DNA of 64,000 nucleotides. Source: Paraeggerthella hongkongensis (GTDB taxonomy: Bacteria; Actinomycetota; Coriobacteriia; Coriobacteriales; Eggerthellaceae). The notes under the pieces are model-generated. The model was given only the letters and a program-made list of their open reading frames with translations, made no database searches and was not told the DNA's origin. Every line of letters begins with the position of its first letter. Positions within the stretch are counted from its first letter, which is position 1. The DNA is taken from contig NZ_PPTQ01000012.1 of the NCBI RefSeq assembly GCF_003340345.1, forward strand, positions 1 through 64,000, read 5' to 3'. Shown here piece after piece: positions 42,969 through 52,801 of the stretch. Both the position numbers and the translations under genes were made by a program.

Positions 42969-44195
42969 ATGAGCTTCGCCGACAACCTTGTCTACCTTCG
43001 CCAGCACTACGGCGTGACCCAGGAAGGGCTTGCCGAGCAGCTTGGCGTATCGCGCCAGACCGTATCGAAATGGGAAGCGGGCACGAACTACCCCGAAATG
43101 GACAAGCTGCTTGCGCTGTGCGACCTGTTCCACACGAACCTCGACGACCTCATGCGCGGAAGCGTGCACGTGGTAAAGGAAAACGACACCGAGAGCTATG
43201 ACCTCCACATGAACCGCTACAACCTGTCCATAGCGATGGGCGTGGGGCTCATTTTGGTAGGCGTCGGTGTGATCGCGCTGCTGGAGACCTTCGGATGGCC
43301 GAGCAACCTGCAAACCGTTGCACTGCTGTCGTTCGTGGTCGTGGGCGTGATGCTTCTCATCGTCGGCGGAATGAATCACGCGGAGTTCAAACGCCGCAAC
43401 CCCTCCATCGAGCCGCGTTATTCCACCGACGTGCTCGAGCGATTCGGGCGGCGCTATCCCGTCATGATCGCCGGAGGCGTAGGGCTCATTCTGCTTGACG
43501 TCATTTTCCTGGTAGGGCTGTCTCCGGAAGACGCCTCTTTCGACGTCGTGCGCGGGATTCACATGGAAGAGCTTCTCATGGGCCCGTTCATGTTCGCGAT
43601 GGCTCTTGCCGTGGGGATCCTCATTTGGGCCAGCATGCAAAAGTCGAAGTACGACCTGTCCGAGCTTACCTACATTGCGCATCGTCAAGACCTGGGAGCC
43701 GATCTGCCGCCGTCCGCCATCGTCAAAACGCCTGAACAGGTGCGCGCCGAACGCATCATGGGCGTCATCTGCGGGTGCATCATGCTGCTGGCTACTATCG
43801 TGTTTCTGGTGTGGGGCTTCGTTCCGCCGTTCGACCAGATCGGCACCTGGGACGGCCTGGACAAAAGCGCGCTCAAAGACGCTATCCGAGACGGCCAAGG
43901 CGGGTTCTACATCAGCTGGATCGCGTTCGTGGTGGGCGGCATCCTGTGCGGCATCGTTTGCCTGATCGGCAGCGTGTTCACCAAGTCGAAGGAAGACTGG
44001 ATTGCCGAGGCGCGCCAAGAGGACGCTTGGATGAAGATCGCGCACGCCAACGAGCAGCAGAACAACCCCTGGTCGCACGGGACGAACCCGACTTCGCAGC
44101 CGCCCGCGCCCGGTGCGCCCGGTGTGCCCGTGCCGCCCCCGGCGCCGAAGCCCACGACGAGCGATCGCGACCGCACGGGAACCAGCTGGCGATAG
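42969..44195 (+). CDS. XRE-family regulator with membrane domain
   Basis: 408 aa. The N-terminal helix-turn-helix (residues about 5-60, VTQEGLAEQLGVSRQTVSKWEAG) is followed by six or so hydrophobic segments in three pairs and a C-terminal Pro-rich cytoplasmic tail (PPAPGAPGVPVPPPAP). Such membrane-bound XRE proteins tie DNA binding to the membrane; the signal is unknown. The start ATG at 42969 follows GAAGGGACC. It converges with the ABC-F gene. Confidence 0.8.
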   Translation: MSFADNLVYLRQHYGVTQEGLAEQLGVSRQTVSKWEAGTNYPEMDKLLALCDLFHTNLDDLMRGSVHVVKENDTESYDLHMNRYNLSIAMGVGLILVGVGVIALLETFGWPSNLQTVALLSFVVVGVMLLIVGGMNHAEFKRRNPSIEPRYSTDVLERFGRRYPVMIAGGVGLILLDVIFLVGLSPEDASFDVVRGIHMEELLMGPFMFAMALAVGILIWASMQKSKYDLSELTYIAHRQDLGADLPPSAIVKTPEQVRAERIMGVICGCIMLLATIVFLVWGFVPPFDQIGTWDGLDKSALKDAIRDGQGGFYISWIAFVVGGILCGIVCLIGSVFTKSKEDWIAEARQEDAWMKIAHANEQQNNPWSHGTNPTSQPPAPGAPGVPVPPPAPKPTTSDRDRTGTSWR

Positions 44196-44246
44196 CTCGG
44201 CAGCCCCGATCGGGGCTGCCGGCCCGTGCGGGTGCACGCCGGAGAA

Positions 44247-44304
44247 CATTGTCGCCCCAAACGGACGGTTTTCGGCGCCAAAGCGTCCGTTTGGGGCGAC
44301 AATG
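44247..44304. repeat. family 3 hairpin element, copy F (58 bp)
   Basis: 21-bp perfect arms starting CATTGTCGCCCCAAACGG surround a 16-base loop. It is 58 bp long, the same as copy G at 56732-56789. Lying between convergent genes it could act as a bidirectional terminator, but its recurrence at another site argues for an element. Confidence 0.85.
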
Positions 44305-44359
44305 CCCCTCGCTTACTGCACGCAGCCCCTAGCTGTCGCCGGTGCGGCGGCCCGGCGCC

Positions 44360-46228
44360 CTATTCGCCGAGCTTTTCCGCTGCTTCGAGCCACTCTTCCT
44401 CAAGCGCGTCGACCTGCGCCTCTAGATCGTTGATGCGCGCCTGCAAATCACCGAGCGCCATGAAGTCGGAGGGATCCGCCGTCGACATCTCCGCCCGCAC
44501 TCCTTCGACCTTGCTGCGCAGCGTGTCCATCTTCCGCTCGTTCGACTGCATCAGCTTGCGCAACGTGCGAATCTCCCCACCCGAAAGAGAAGCGCCCGCG
44601 GAAGCAGAATCCGAAGCAGGCTCCCCGTTCCCGTCCGGTCGGCCCGCGGCGCCCGCCGATCCGCGTTCGCCGCCAGACGAAGCCTGCTTGGGCGCTTGAG
44701 CACCGCCGCTGCCGGTCGGGCCGCCGTCCGTCATTCGCAGGTACTCCTCGACTCCGCCAGGCAGATGACGGATTTTGCCGTCGATGACGGCAAACTGATG
44801 ATCGGTCACGCGCTCCATAAGGTAGCGATCGTGCGTGACCAGCAGCAACGTGCCGGGCCACGCATCCAGCAAGTCCTCCACCGCGGCAAGCATATCCGTA
44901 TCCAGGTCGTTGCCCGGCTCGTCCAAAATGAGCACGTTCGGCTCATCCAGCAGAATCAACATCAAGGCAAGGCGACGCTTTTGACCGCCCGACAAATCGC
45001 ACACCGGCTCGTTCAGGTCGGCGTTCGTGAAGCCCAGGCGCTCCAGCAGCTGACCGGGCGTCATCTCCTTGCCGTCGAGCATCGTGCGGCGATTGTAACG
45101 CCCGATAACCTGACGCACGCGATCGTCGCCCAAACTGGACAGATCGTCCAAGTGCTGGGACAGCACGGCGAAACGCACGGTCTTGCCAATCTTCACCAAA
45201 CCGGACGTAGGCGCCTGCAATCCTTGAATGGTGCGCAGAAGCGTGGTCTTGCCTGCGCCGTTCGCGCCCACGATGCCGTAGCGGTCGCCCGGCCCGATAA
45301 TCCACTCCACATCGTCGAGAATCGGCTGGTCGGCACCGTCGAAGCGCACGGTCACGTGCTCCAGATCCACCACCTGCTTGCCCAGGCGCGCCATCGCCAT
45401 GCGCTTGAGCTCCAACTCGTTGCGCAAGGGAGGAACGTCGGCGATCAGCTCCTGAGCCGCGGCCACGTGGAACTTCGGCTTCGTTGCGCGAGCGCGGGCA
45501 CCGCGCGACAGCCAAGCCAGCTCGCGGCGCAGCGCGTTCTGCCGCTTCTGCTCGGCCAATGCCGCCAGCCTATCCCGCTCGACGCGCTGCATGATGTACG
45601 CCGAGTACCCGCCCTCGAATGGCTCGACCACCTTGTCATGCACTTCCCACATGCTCGTGCACACTTCATCGAGGAACCAGCGATCATGCGTGACCACCAG
45701 AAGGGCGCCTTGCCCCTGGCGCCACCGCCGCTTGAGATGGTCGGCCAACCAGGTGATGGCGCGCACGTCCAGGTGGTTCGTGGGCTCGTCGAGCGCCAGC
45801 ACATCCCAATCGCCGATGAGCAAGCGAACCAGGTCGACCCGGCGGCGCTGTCCACCGGACAGCGTGCCCACCTGCGCATCCCAAGGAATGTCGGATGCCA
45901 AACCGGCGATGATCTCGCGGATGCGCGCATCGCCCGCCCATTCGTATTCAGCACGGTCTCCCACAACCGCGCGCTCGACGGTGTCTTCGTCGCGCAGGGC
46001 GTCGGACTGCGCCAGCACGCCCACATGCACGGTCCCGTTCCTCAGGACGCGCCCCTCGTCGGGCTCTTGCATGCCGGCCAGCAATGCGAGCAGCGTCGAC
46101 TTCCCGTCGCCATTGCGTCCGACGATGCCAACACGATCGCCCTCGTCGACGCCAAGCGATATGCTTTCAAATACCTCTTTGGTCGGAAACTCAACCCGAA
46201 CCTTCTCGCAGCCAAGCAAAAACGCCAT
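44360..46228 (-). CDS. ABC-F family ATPase (Uup-like)
   Basis: 622 aa, no membrane segments. Two ATP-binding cassettes: first GRNGDGKST, LSGGQRRRVDL, LALDEPTNHLD; second GANGAGKTT, LSGGQKRRLAL, LILDEPGNDLD. The linker between them is basic (SRGARARATKPKF). The C-terminus is a coiled coil (IRTLRKLMQSNERKMDTLRS onwards) after a low-complexity stretch. ABC-F proteins work on ribosomes or, for Uup, in DNA-related processes. Its P-loop in the first cassette has GDGKST in place of GxGKST with an unusual Asp. Stands alone, convergent to the XRE gene. Confidence 0.88.
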   Translation of the reverse strand: MAFLLGCEKVRVEFPTKEVFESISLGVDEGDRVGIVGRNGDGKSTLLALLAGMQEPDEGRVLRNGTVHVGVLAQSDALRDEDTVERAVVGDRAEYEWAGDARIREIIAGLASDIPWDAQVGTLSGGQRRRVDLVRLLIGDWDVLALDEPTNHLDVRAITWLADHLKRRWRQGQGALLVVTHDRWFLDEVCTSMWEVHDKVVEPFEGGYSAYIMQRVERDRLAALAEQKRQNALRRELAWLSRGARARATKPKFHVAAAQELIADVPPLRNELELKRMAMARLGKQVVDLEHVTVRFDGADQPILDDVEWIIGPGDRYGIVGANGAGKTTLLRTIQGLQAPTSGLVKIGKTVRFAVLSQHLDDLSSLGDDRVRQVIGRYNRRTMLDGKEMTPGQLLERLGFTNADLNEPVCDLSGGQKRRLALMLILLDEPNVLILDEPGNDLDTDMLAAVEDLLDAWPGTLLLVTHDRYLMERVTDHQFAVIDGKIRHLPGGVEEYLRMTDGGPTGSGGAQAPKQASSGGERGSAGAAGRPDGNGEPASDSASAGASLSGGEIRTLRKLMQSNERKMDTLRSKVEGVRAEMSTADPSDFMALGDLQARINDLEAQVDALEEEWLEAAEKLGE

Positions 46229-46299
46229 GTGTCCATCCTTCTTCGCCTACGTTCCACTCCCCATGATAGCGAAACAGCACGGACGCGACGTTCCCATTC

Positions 46300-49200
46300 T
46301 TAAAACTGCGTGCGTCCTCGACGGCATCGCGCAACCGCCGCAACCGCAGTCGCCACCGCAGCAAAGGCGATCGCAATCATCGCAAAGGCGGCTCCGGCTG
46401 CACCGTCGCCCGTAGAGACGAGGGGCTTCGCCGCTTTGCCGCCTGCGCCACCTGCACTGTTCGTTTCGTCAGCAGACGGAACGTCCCCACCGCCAGCGGG
46501 ACCCTTTGCAGCCACTTCGTACGATACGCTGGCGGAATCGGGCAGCGCGTAGTTGGCCGCATGCGCGCCCGTCAAGCTTACCGCCGTGGCCGCATGCTTC
46601 CCCGCCGTGGTTGCGTCCGCGCCTTCGACGGTCACCGCAACGTCATCGCCTGCCAAAACGCCCAGCGCCTTGGCCATGACCTGCTTGCCGTCGCCCTCGA
46701 CGCGCCCTTCGATGTTGGACCACTCCAGGCCCACCGCCTTGGGATGCACCGTGAGCTCAATGACTGCGCTCGCTTCGGCCATGTTGTCCGAAGCAACGTA
46801 GCGCGCCGTCAAGGTTACCGCACTGCCAACGGGAACGCTGCCGCTCGCCGTGTCGTACTCCAGCGTATACACGCCCTCGGCATCCGCATCGACCGCGTCG
46901 CTCACCTGCACGTCGCCGCAGAACAACGCCATCTGCCCCGATGAGGCGGGAGCGGAATTCGCCGCGCTAAGCGTGCGAACACGCGTCGGAGCGCCTTCGC
47001 CGGTAGGCGTCGGCTTCGCCGTCACCTTCACCTTCTGGCCGTACGAGAAAGAAGCAGCACCTTCGACAACGTTGCCCTGCGCGTCAAGAACCTGCACGCT
47101 TCCCGGTTTGAACTCGGATCCGGACTGCGCGATGGCGTAAGAAGCGCGCGCGATATCGTCCGCCAGCACGTACCGGCTCGCCTGCGCGCCCGTCAGCGTT
47201 GCCGTTGCCGTATGCTCCCCGGCGTCGCGCGCGTCGCCGCCGCCCACTGTCACGCCCACCTCGTCGCCAGACAGAATGCAACCGTCCTTGATGACCGCTT
47301 CAACCTGCTTGCCGTCCCCGAAGAAGCGCCCTTCGGTGTTGCTCCACGCCAGGTCAACAACCCGGGGCGCCACCGTGACACGCACGACGCCCGTCAGAGG
47401 CTGGTAGTTGAAGGCGTCTTCAGGCGTGAAGGTCCATGCAGCGCGATGATCTCCCGGAGTCGGCACGACGTCAGGGTTGCTCCAGGCAAACGTACCGGCC
47501 ACCACCTCGCCGGCTGCATTCTTGGCCTCGCCGGAAAGCGCAACCGCGTCGCCCAGCGTCCTGCCGTCGTATTCGTAGGTCGAAGGAGTGGCGCTTACCG
47601 CAGCGCTTAGAACCTCGCGCTCCACCGCGTTCACCATAATGGCGTTGGAGAACGTCCGGTAGTTCTGCGATTCAATCTGGATGACAAGCAGCCCGACGGG
47701 GCCAACGCTCACGTCAGCGGCCTCAAGAATAGGCAGCGTCAGCTCACTCTGCGCGATGGTCGCCGTGCCTGGCGTGTACAGTTCGGCAGGCATACCGCTG
47801 TCATCCGCAAGCGAATACGCAAGCGTCCCGTACGAGCACGCGTCCTCTAAAACAGGAAGCAGCGCATCAAGCGTATACGTGTAGTCAAACGCAACGCCCA
47901 ACTTCACGTCCAAGGAGGCGCCCGTCACCTGCGGCGCTGGTGCCGGGTTCACGATCAGCCTGTTGGACTCGAAGGAAATGTTGTAGTTGTTGCTGGTCAG
48001 ACCCTTGGGCGTAAGGTAGTAGTCGCCCGCATTGCCATACTGGCTATACGTGAAATCGTAGTCGAGCGCACCCGTCAGCACGGCTTCCGTTTCGCCGTTC
48101 ACGAAGCCGCGGTAGGACACCCCGGCACCTGCCGGCTTTTGGCCGTACGTGATAGCGCTGCTGTTGGCCGTGACGGTAAGGGGCGCTTTCGCAATGGTGA
48201 GCTGGCTTTCAACCTTGCTCTGCTCGTAATGCGTGCCGCCCACGTCCTTGGCTTTGAGGGTGGCTTCGATGGTATAGGTGCCCGCGTCCTTGGGCAGGCC
48301 CGCCTGCTGGGCGCCCGATGCGGCCTTATGCGTGAACGCCACATCCGCAGCCATATCGGCTGGCGTTGAACCGTAGCGAGCCGTGGCCACCACGTCAGCC
48401 GCCTCGAGTGCTGCACCATCGTAGACCAGGCTTGTGCCTGCCGGCTTGAGCGTGAGGGTGCTGGGTTCCGGCGCTTTCACAACGGTCAGGGGATACGCGT
48501 CTTTGGTGGCCGGGGCTTCGTTCGCCATCGTCTTGTATCCACTGTCAGGCGCAACGCCGTACACCTTGTTGTCGATCACAGGCGTGCTGTCGGCGAACAG
48601 GCCTCCCTTGATGACTACATACGCACCATCGCTTCCGCCCAGATAGGGTCCAGCCCCTACTTTAGTAAGAGAAAGCGCACCGCCGGTGATCTCAATCGAG
48701 GCGAACGCCCCCGAATGCCCACTGCCGATGCAAGCTGCGCCCTGACCTCCGCTTTCCGCCTTGACCACGCCACCTTTAATGGTGATGCCATTCGCGAACG
48801 TTTTGTCGGATATATGCGAACCGCCGCCAATGCCAGCGGCCATGGAACCGCCCTTCGCGGTAACGTCGCCTCCCGTTATGGTCACGCCGTTGCCGAGCCC
48901 TCCGCTTCCGCCGCCAATGCCGGCAGCACCGGAACCACCCGTTGCAGTAACCGAACCGCCGTCTATGGTTATATCGTTGCCCTTCGCGCCGTTTCCGCCG
49001 CCAATGCCAGCAGCACCACTTCCGCCCGTTGCGACAATTTCGCCACCGGCTATGACAACGCTCGAAACCTCTCCAGCGCGGCCTCCTCCAATGCCGGCGC
49101 CATAGGAACCACCCGTTGCCGTAAGCTTGCCGCCACCCGAAATGGTCAAAGGAACATAAGCACCCGTCTCCTTTTGCAGCCCAGCGCTGTTCGCTCCCGA

Positions 49201-49734
49201 TGCCAGCTCATTCTGCGTTCCGTCTTTGAGCACGAGGTCAACGCTCCCCTTCACGATTCTCATCGCAGCAGAAGAGCCGGTCTGCTTGATGGTTACGCCA
49301 GCCAGCGTGACATGGGCCAGCTCACTATCGGAAAGCAGGGCAATCCAAATCCTATTGGTGGTTTGGTTAACGCCGTCTTTCATGAGTATCTCAATCGGCG
49401 TGGAGGTTTCCACGGTAAGGACGCCGTTGTACCACGTAAAGTCAGTACCCTCCTCGCCGCCGATCACGACAAGATCGCCGAGCTCCGTACCCGCGTTAAC
49501 AAGGGAGTTACCTGATCCGTTGTCGGCGATGTTGTAGCGTGCCGGATAATCCGCACCCAACTGGCCGCCTTCAACATGAAAAGGGCCAGTGGGGTCGTCA
49601 GCCCACGCCGTTGCAGGACAAGCCAGCAATACCGCGCAAAGAAGTCCAACCACTGCGCCCATCATGCACGCGAAGCTCCGCATGCCGCAATTCCTTGCGT
49701 CGTCCTGCGCGCGTCCGATCGATACCGTCGTCAC
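46300..49734 (-). CDS. large secreted surface protein with Gly-rich repeats, MBG-type domains and C-terminal membrane anchor
   Basis: 1144 aa. GTG at 49734 has a perfect AGGAGG six bases upstream and is preferred to the internal ATG at 49683. The signal peptide ends near ACPATAWA-DDP (about residue 45). Residues about 180-380 carry five glycine-rich units of the type ATGGSGAAGIGGG, a pattern of beta-helical surface proteins. Later come Ig-like/MBG-type modules (LTVTANSSAITYGQKPAGAG) and two related modules introduced by LAWSNTEGR and LEWSNIEGR. The C-terminus is KPLVSTGDG, a hydrophobic helix and RCRRGR, resembling a sortase-like signal with STG in place of LPxTG. Its function, perhaps adhesion, is inferred. 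Confidence 0.8.
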   Translation of the reverse strand: MTTVSIGRAQDDARNCGMRSFACMMGAVVGLLCAVLLACPATAWADDPTGPFHVEGGQLGADYPARYNIADNGSGNSLVNAGTELGDLVVIGGEEGTDFTWYNGVLTVETSTPIEILMKDGVNQTTNRIWIALLSDSELAHVTLAGVTIKQTGSSAAMRIVKGSVDLVLKDGTQNELASGANSAGLQKETGAYVPLTISGGGKLTATGGSYGAGIGGGRAGEVSSVVIAGGEIVATGGSGAAGIGGGNGAKGNDITIDGGSVTATGGSGAAGIGGGSGGLGNGVTITGGDVTAKGGSMAAGIGGGSHISDKTFANGITIKGGVVKAESGGQGAACIGSGHSGAFASIEITGGALSLTKVGAGPYLGGSDGAYVVIKGGLFADSTPVIDNKVYGVAPDSGYKTMANEAPATKDAYPLTVVKAPEPSTLTLKPAGTSLVYDGAALEAADVVATARYGSTPADMAADVAFTHKAASGAQQAGLPKDAGTYTIEATLKAKDVGGTHYEQSKVESQLTIAKAPLTVTANSSAITYGQKPAGAGVSYRGFVNGETEAVLTGALDYDFTYSQYGNAGDYYLTPKGLTSNNYNISFESNRLIVNPAPAPQVTGASLDVKLGVAFDYTYTLDALLPVLEDACSYGTLAYSLADDSGMPAELYTPGTATIAQSELTLPILEAADVSVGPVGLLVIQIESQNYRTFSNAIMVNAVEREVLSAAVSATPSTYEYDGRTLGDAVALSGEAKNAAGEVVAGTFAWSNPDVVPTPGDHRAAWTFTPEDAFNYQPLTGVVRVTVAPRVVDLAWSNTEGRFFGDGKQVEAVIKDGCILSGDEVGVTVGGGDARDAGEHTATATLTGAQASRYVLADDIARASYAIAQSGSEFKPGSVQVLDAQGNVVEGAASFSYGQKVKVTAKPTPTGEGAPTRVRTLSAANSAPASSGQMALFCGDVQVSDAVDADAEGVYTLEYDTASGSVPVGSAVTLTARYVASDNMAEASAVIELTVHPKAVGLEWSNIEGRVEGDGKQVMAKALGVLAGDDVAVTVEGADATTAGKHAATAVSLTGAHAANYALPDSASVSYEVAAKGPAGGGDVPSADETNSAGGAGGKAAKPLVSTGDGAAGAAFAMIAIAFAAVATAVAAVARCRRGRTQF

Positions 49735-49896
49735 GAATCGTCCTCCTATGAGGATCTTGCCGCCGCAGCGACTTTTCAGGAAGTTTGATTCTAGCAATCC
49801 GCACGATGCCTTTACGGCTGCCAGCGAAACCGGCATCGCCCACAACGAAATCGGACTTCGGCGCCTCCGGAAAGCGCCGCGCGGCGCGACAAGACA

Positions 49897-51021
49897 TCAC
49901 ATCATGACCGCAACGGCAACCACGAAAGCAACCGTCAGCACGAGCCCTCCCACCATGATGGCCCAAACCGCAGGGCGTCCCCAGTTCATGGTCCAACCGA
50001 TGCCGAACCGTTCGGGCAAGAACAGGCTGGGATCATCGGGGTTGAAGTAGAACACGCCCAGCTTCCAATGCTCGTCATCGTCGGCCAAGAGCTTTTCCGA
50101 GCCTCCCATGCGCGTGAACACGCGCGCGCCGCCTTGCCCGTACACCACGCTGATCACGATGGATCCCACCACCAACGCCAACGCCAGCACCACCACGAAC
50201 ACGCCCGCTTCAGCTAAGCCGATCACGCCGATGAACGCAAGCTCCATAACCGGCCCCAGCAAGCTGAGAATCAGGCCGCCCACCACCAGCAGAATGCTCT
50301 GAGCGCGCGCGAACATACCGTACGCCAGCGCAGACGTGGCGGGCGCACCCGGGTCGGATGGCTTCTTCGACCGCAGGATAGTCCAATGGGAAAACGCCAT
50401 GCAAGCTGCCATGAAAGCCACTATGAGCACGGGCGCCAGGACCACGAACGGGGATTTCTCCATGTAGTCCGTCACCTCGCCCTGGAAGTTAACATGTTGC
50501 GGAATCAGATCGGGCATCTGCGCATAGCCTACCGCGCCGATGAGCAGCGTAACGGCCATGACCGGCACGTACAGCAGGTTCCACTTGAGCGACACCGCGC
50601 GAGGCACCGGCGCATCGCCCACCACCGCCACGGATTCCTGCGCTTCGGCCTTCCAACCGCGCTCCTTTTTATAAGCGTTCACCTTGGCGCGGAAAAACAA
50701 CATCAGCCCGTAGCTGCAAGCGCAGATCAGCAGCGTACCCGCGCAAAGCGTCGCAAGGGTAACGGCAGGATTCTGCATACATGCGCCCCATGCGCCAACG
50801 ACCGTCAGGATTGCGGTAAGTCCCAGCATGGCGATCGCGTACCGGCGCTTGAGCGACCGCAGGTACGGATCGCGCGCGGCTGCATCGGGCACGGTAACCG
50901 CGAATACCTCGCCGCGCCGCATGAGAAACGGCGTCACCACCGTCATGAGGCCGGTCAGCGGGACCAGCGACATCGTGAGAACAAGCATCGCCGATGCGAA
51001 TTCAGTTGCAGGTGCCTCCAT
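49897..51021 (-). CDS. DUF1648/DUF5808 membrane protein
   Basis: 374 aa, about nine hydrophobic segments. The central MPDLIPQHVNFQGEVTDYM matches DUF1648, and the C-terminal DDEHWKLGVFYFNPDDPSLF with RFGIGWTMNWGRP matches DUF5808. Proteins of this kind are regularly encoded after YtrA-type GntR regulators, as here (9 bp gap). A role in membrane stress or peptide resistance is possible but unproven. Confidence 0.8.
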   Translation of the reverse strand: MEAPATEFASAMLVLTMSLVPLTGLMTVVTPFLMRRGEVFAVTVPDAAARDPYLRSLKRRYAIAMLGLTAILTVVGAWGACMQNPAVTLATLCAGTLLICACSYGLMLFFRAKVNAYKKERGWKAEAQESVAVVGDAPVPRAVSLKWNLLYVPVMAVTLLIGAVGYAQMPDLIPQHVNFQGEVTDYMEKSPFVVLAPVLIVAFMAACMAFSHWTILRSKKPSDPGAPATSALAYGMFARAQSILLVVGGLILSLLGPVMELAFIGVIGLAEAGVFVVVLALALVVGSIVISVVYGQGGARVFTRMGGSEKLLADDDEHWKLGVFYFNPDDPSLFLPERFGIGWTMNWGRPAVWAIMVGGLVLTVAFVVAVAVMM

Positions 51022-51030
51022 AGCGATACC

Positions 51031-51534
51031 TTATCCTTCCGTCCCGAAAACCCCGGATCCCCCGCGCACGGTAGCGCACTGCGCAGCGGCCGACCGGCCA
51101 GCCGATGCCGACGGGTTCGCCCCTCGGCAATCCGTGCGCTCGCCCGCTCCGTACGCGCGCGCCGCCTGAGCCTGCGCGCATTCCAGAAACTCGCCCCAGC
51201 TGCCGCCGCGCGCACGATGGGCCAGCGCCAGCTCGAACAGCTCATCCTCCATTTTCGCCAGCTCGATCTGCATGCGATCGGCCCGATCCTCCTCGCACGG
51301 ATCGGCGATGAACGCCCCCGACCGACCGCGCATGAGCACGTATCCCTCGTCACGAAGCACGGCGTACGCCTTGTTCACGGTATGCAGGTTGATGCCCAAA
51401 TCGCTTGCCAGCGACCGCACGCTGGGCAGCGCCTGGCCGGCAACCAGCTCGCCTCGCGCGATGGCTGCGATGATCTGACTGCGAATCTGCAGGTACAGCG
51501 GCTCCTCCGCCTTCTGATCGATGCGCAAGATCAT
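51031..51534 (-). CDS. GntR-family (YtrA subgroup) regulator
   Basis: 167 aa. The winged helix is N-terminal: PLYLQIRSQIIAAIARGEL, then LPSVRSLASDLGINLHTVNKAY. The C-terminal part is short, as in the YtrA subgroup that has no large ligand domain. The last 40 residues are low-complexity and Gly/Ala-rich. The gene precedes the DUF1648 membrane gene, probably its target. A dyad at 51582-51602 lies just upstream. Confidence 0.85.
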   Translation of the reverse strand: MILRIDQKAEEPLYLQIRSQIIAAIARGELVAGQALPSVRSLASDLGINLHTVNKAYAVLRDEGYVLMRGRSGAFIADPCEEDRADRMQIELAKMEDELFELALAHRARGGSWGEFLECAQAQAARAYGAGERTDCRGANPSASAGRSAAAQCATVRGGSGVFGTEG

Positions 51535-51581
51535 GTCGATCGCACCCCACTTTCATTTCGCCGCAAAATTTCTTTCCTGTT

Positions 51582-51602
51582 TGTTATATTTATGCTATAA
51601 CA
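51582..51602. promoter_or_regulatory. dyad operator candidate, gntR / CPBP divergent region
   Basis: TGTTATA-N7-TATAACA is a perfect 7-bp inverted repeat 48 bp upstream of the gntR start, in the AT-rich part of the divergent region. Autoregulation by the GntR protein is likely; it also overlaps a possible TATGCT/TATAAC -10 for the CPBP gene. Confidence 0.5.
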
Positions 51603-51749
51603 GATGGAACAAAGATGCAAGTTCACAAGGGCAACGCGCGTGAAGCGTGCCGCAAAGCGAGCCGCAGCGCCGAAACGAGTTGCAGCGTCGAAACGGGTCG
51701 AAGCGCCCAGGCGGAGCTGACGCACCTTGCCTATCGAGAGGGGGGCACC

Positions 51750-52730
51750 ATGAAGCGAATCGTGGTATTTCTTGTTGTTACCTTTATATTGACCTGGGCA
51801 TACGAATTTGGCGTTGTGTATCCACTCGCAACGGGCGCCATCGAGGGCGTTCCGGCCATGGCTACGCAGCTTGCCGTCGGCGCGGCCATGTTCTTCCCCG
51901 CCTTGGGCGTGCTCATCACGCGCCTGGTCACGCGCGAAGGTTTCAAAAACAGCGTCATCAAACCCAAGCGGTTCAAGAAGTCCGCGATCTGGTTCGTCGT
52001 GGCATGGTTCGCACCGGCGGCGCTGGCTGTCATCGGAGCAGGCGCGTACTACCTGGCATTTCCGCACGACTTCGACCCCAGCATGTCCGCCATGATCGCT
52101 TCCCAACAGCAGGCGGCCACGGCGGCTGGCGCAGGGAACATCCCCGCCGACCAGCTGCGTACCATGCTGCTGGTTCAACTGCCCGTCGCCGTGTTCCTGG
52201 CCCCCGCGCTCAACATCGTCACAACGTTCGGCGAGGAATGGGGCTGGCGCGGCTATCTGGTGCCGAAGGTGTCCGAGCGTCTGCGCATTGTGCCGACGCT
52301 GCTGGTCACTGGCGTAATTTGGGGGCTTTGGCACGCGCCGATCACCGCGATCGGGCACAACTACGGCACGGACTATCCCGGCTGGCCGTTCGTGGGAATT
52401 GCCGCCATGTGCGTATTCTGCATCGTTATCGGCATCTTCCTGACGTACGTCACCGTGCGCACGGGCAGCTGCCTGGCCGCAGCCATCGGCCACGGTGCCA
52501 TCAACGGCTTCCTGAGCGCCGTGCTGCTGGTCTCGGCAACGGGCGGCAACCCCTTCGTGGGGCCGTTGGCCACCGGCGTCATCGGAGGCAGTGCTTTCAT
52601 CGCCGTCGCGGCGCTCATGCTCTGGGACCTGCACCGTCGTGAAAGGGCCGGCACACTCGATATGCCGAAGGCAGGGCTGCCCGACAACACGACGAAGGCG
52701 GATCGAGCCCACAGCACGTCTGCAAGCTAG
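51750..52730 (+). CDS. CPBP-family intramembrane metalloprotease
   Basis: 326 aa with about eight hydrophobic segments. The CPBP/CAAX protease motifs are seen: EEWGWRGYL (EExxxR), GLWHAP, and IGHGAING. The family cleaves or processes membrane substrates, in bacteria often linked to bacteriocin immunity. The chosen ATG (51750) is behind GAGAGGGGG; a longer frame to 51615 adds a polar leader that is unlikely. It is divergent from the GntR/DUF1648 pair. Confidence 0.82.
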   Translation: MKRIVVFLVVTFILTWAYEFGVVYPLATGAIEGVPAMATQLAVGAAMFFPALGVLITRLVTREGFKNSVIKPKRFKKSAIWFVVAWFAPAALAVIGAGAYYLAFPHDFDPSMSAMIASQQQAATAAGAGNIPADQLRTMLLVQLPVAVFLAPALNIVTTFGEEWGWRGYLVPKVSERLRIVPTLLVTGVIWGLWHAPITAIGHNYGTDYPGWPFVGIAAMCVFCIVIGIFLTYVTVRTGSCLAAAIGHGAINGFLSAVLLVSATGGNPFVGPLATGVIGGSAFIAVAALMLWDLHRRERAGTLDMPKAGLPDNTTKADRAHSTSAS

Positions 52731-52746
52731 CGTTTCGCGCAACACG

Positions 52747-52783
52747 AAGGCCGCGACCCGTTGCAGCACGGGATCGCGGCCTT
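52747..52783 (+). terminator. terminator after CPBP gene
   Basis: AAGGCCGCGA-CCCG (52747-52760) pairs with its near complement ending CGCGGCCTT (52783); 17 bp after the CPBP stop. Confidence 0.7.
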
Positions 52784-52801
52784 TCACTGCTCGGACGTGG
52801 G

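Noticed and set aside
44247-44304. Family 3 hairpin as a simple terminator for the convergent genes
   Set aside because: It lacks U-tracts, and a 58-bp relative with compensatory changes occurs at an unrelated site already served by a terminator. A terminator role for this copy is not excluded.
44696-46303. 535-codon plus-strand frame opposite the ABC-F gene
   Set aside because: Shadow of an ATPase with two complete nucleotide-binding sites.
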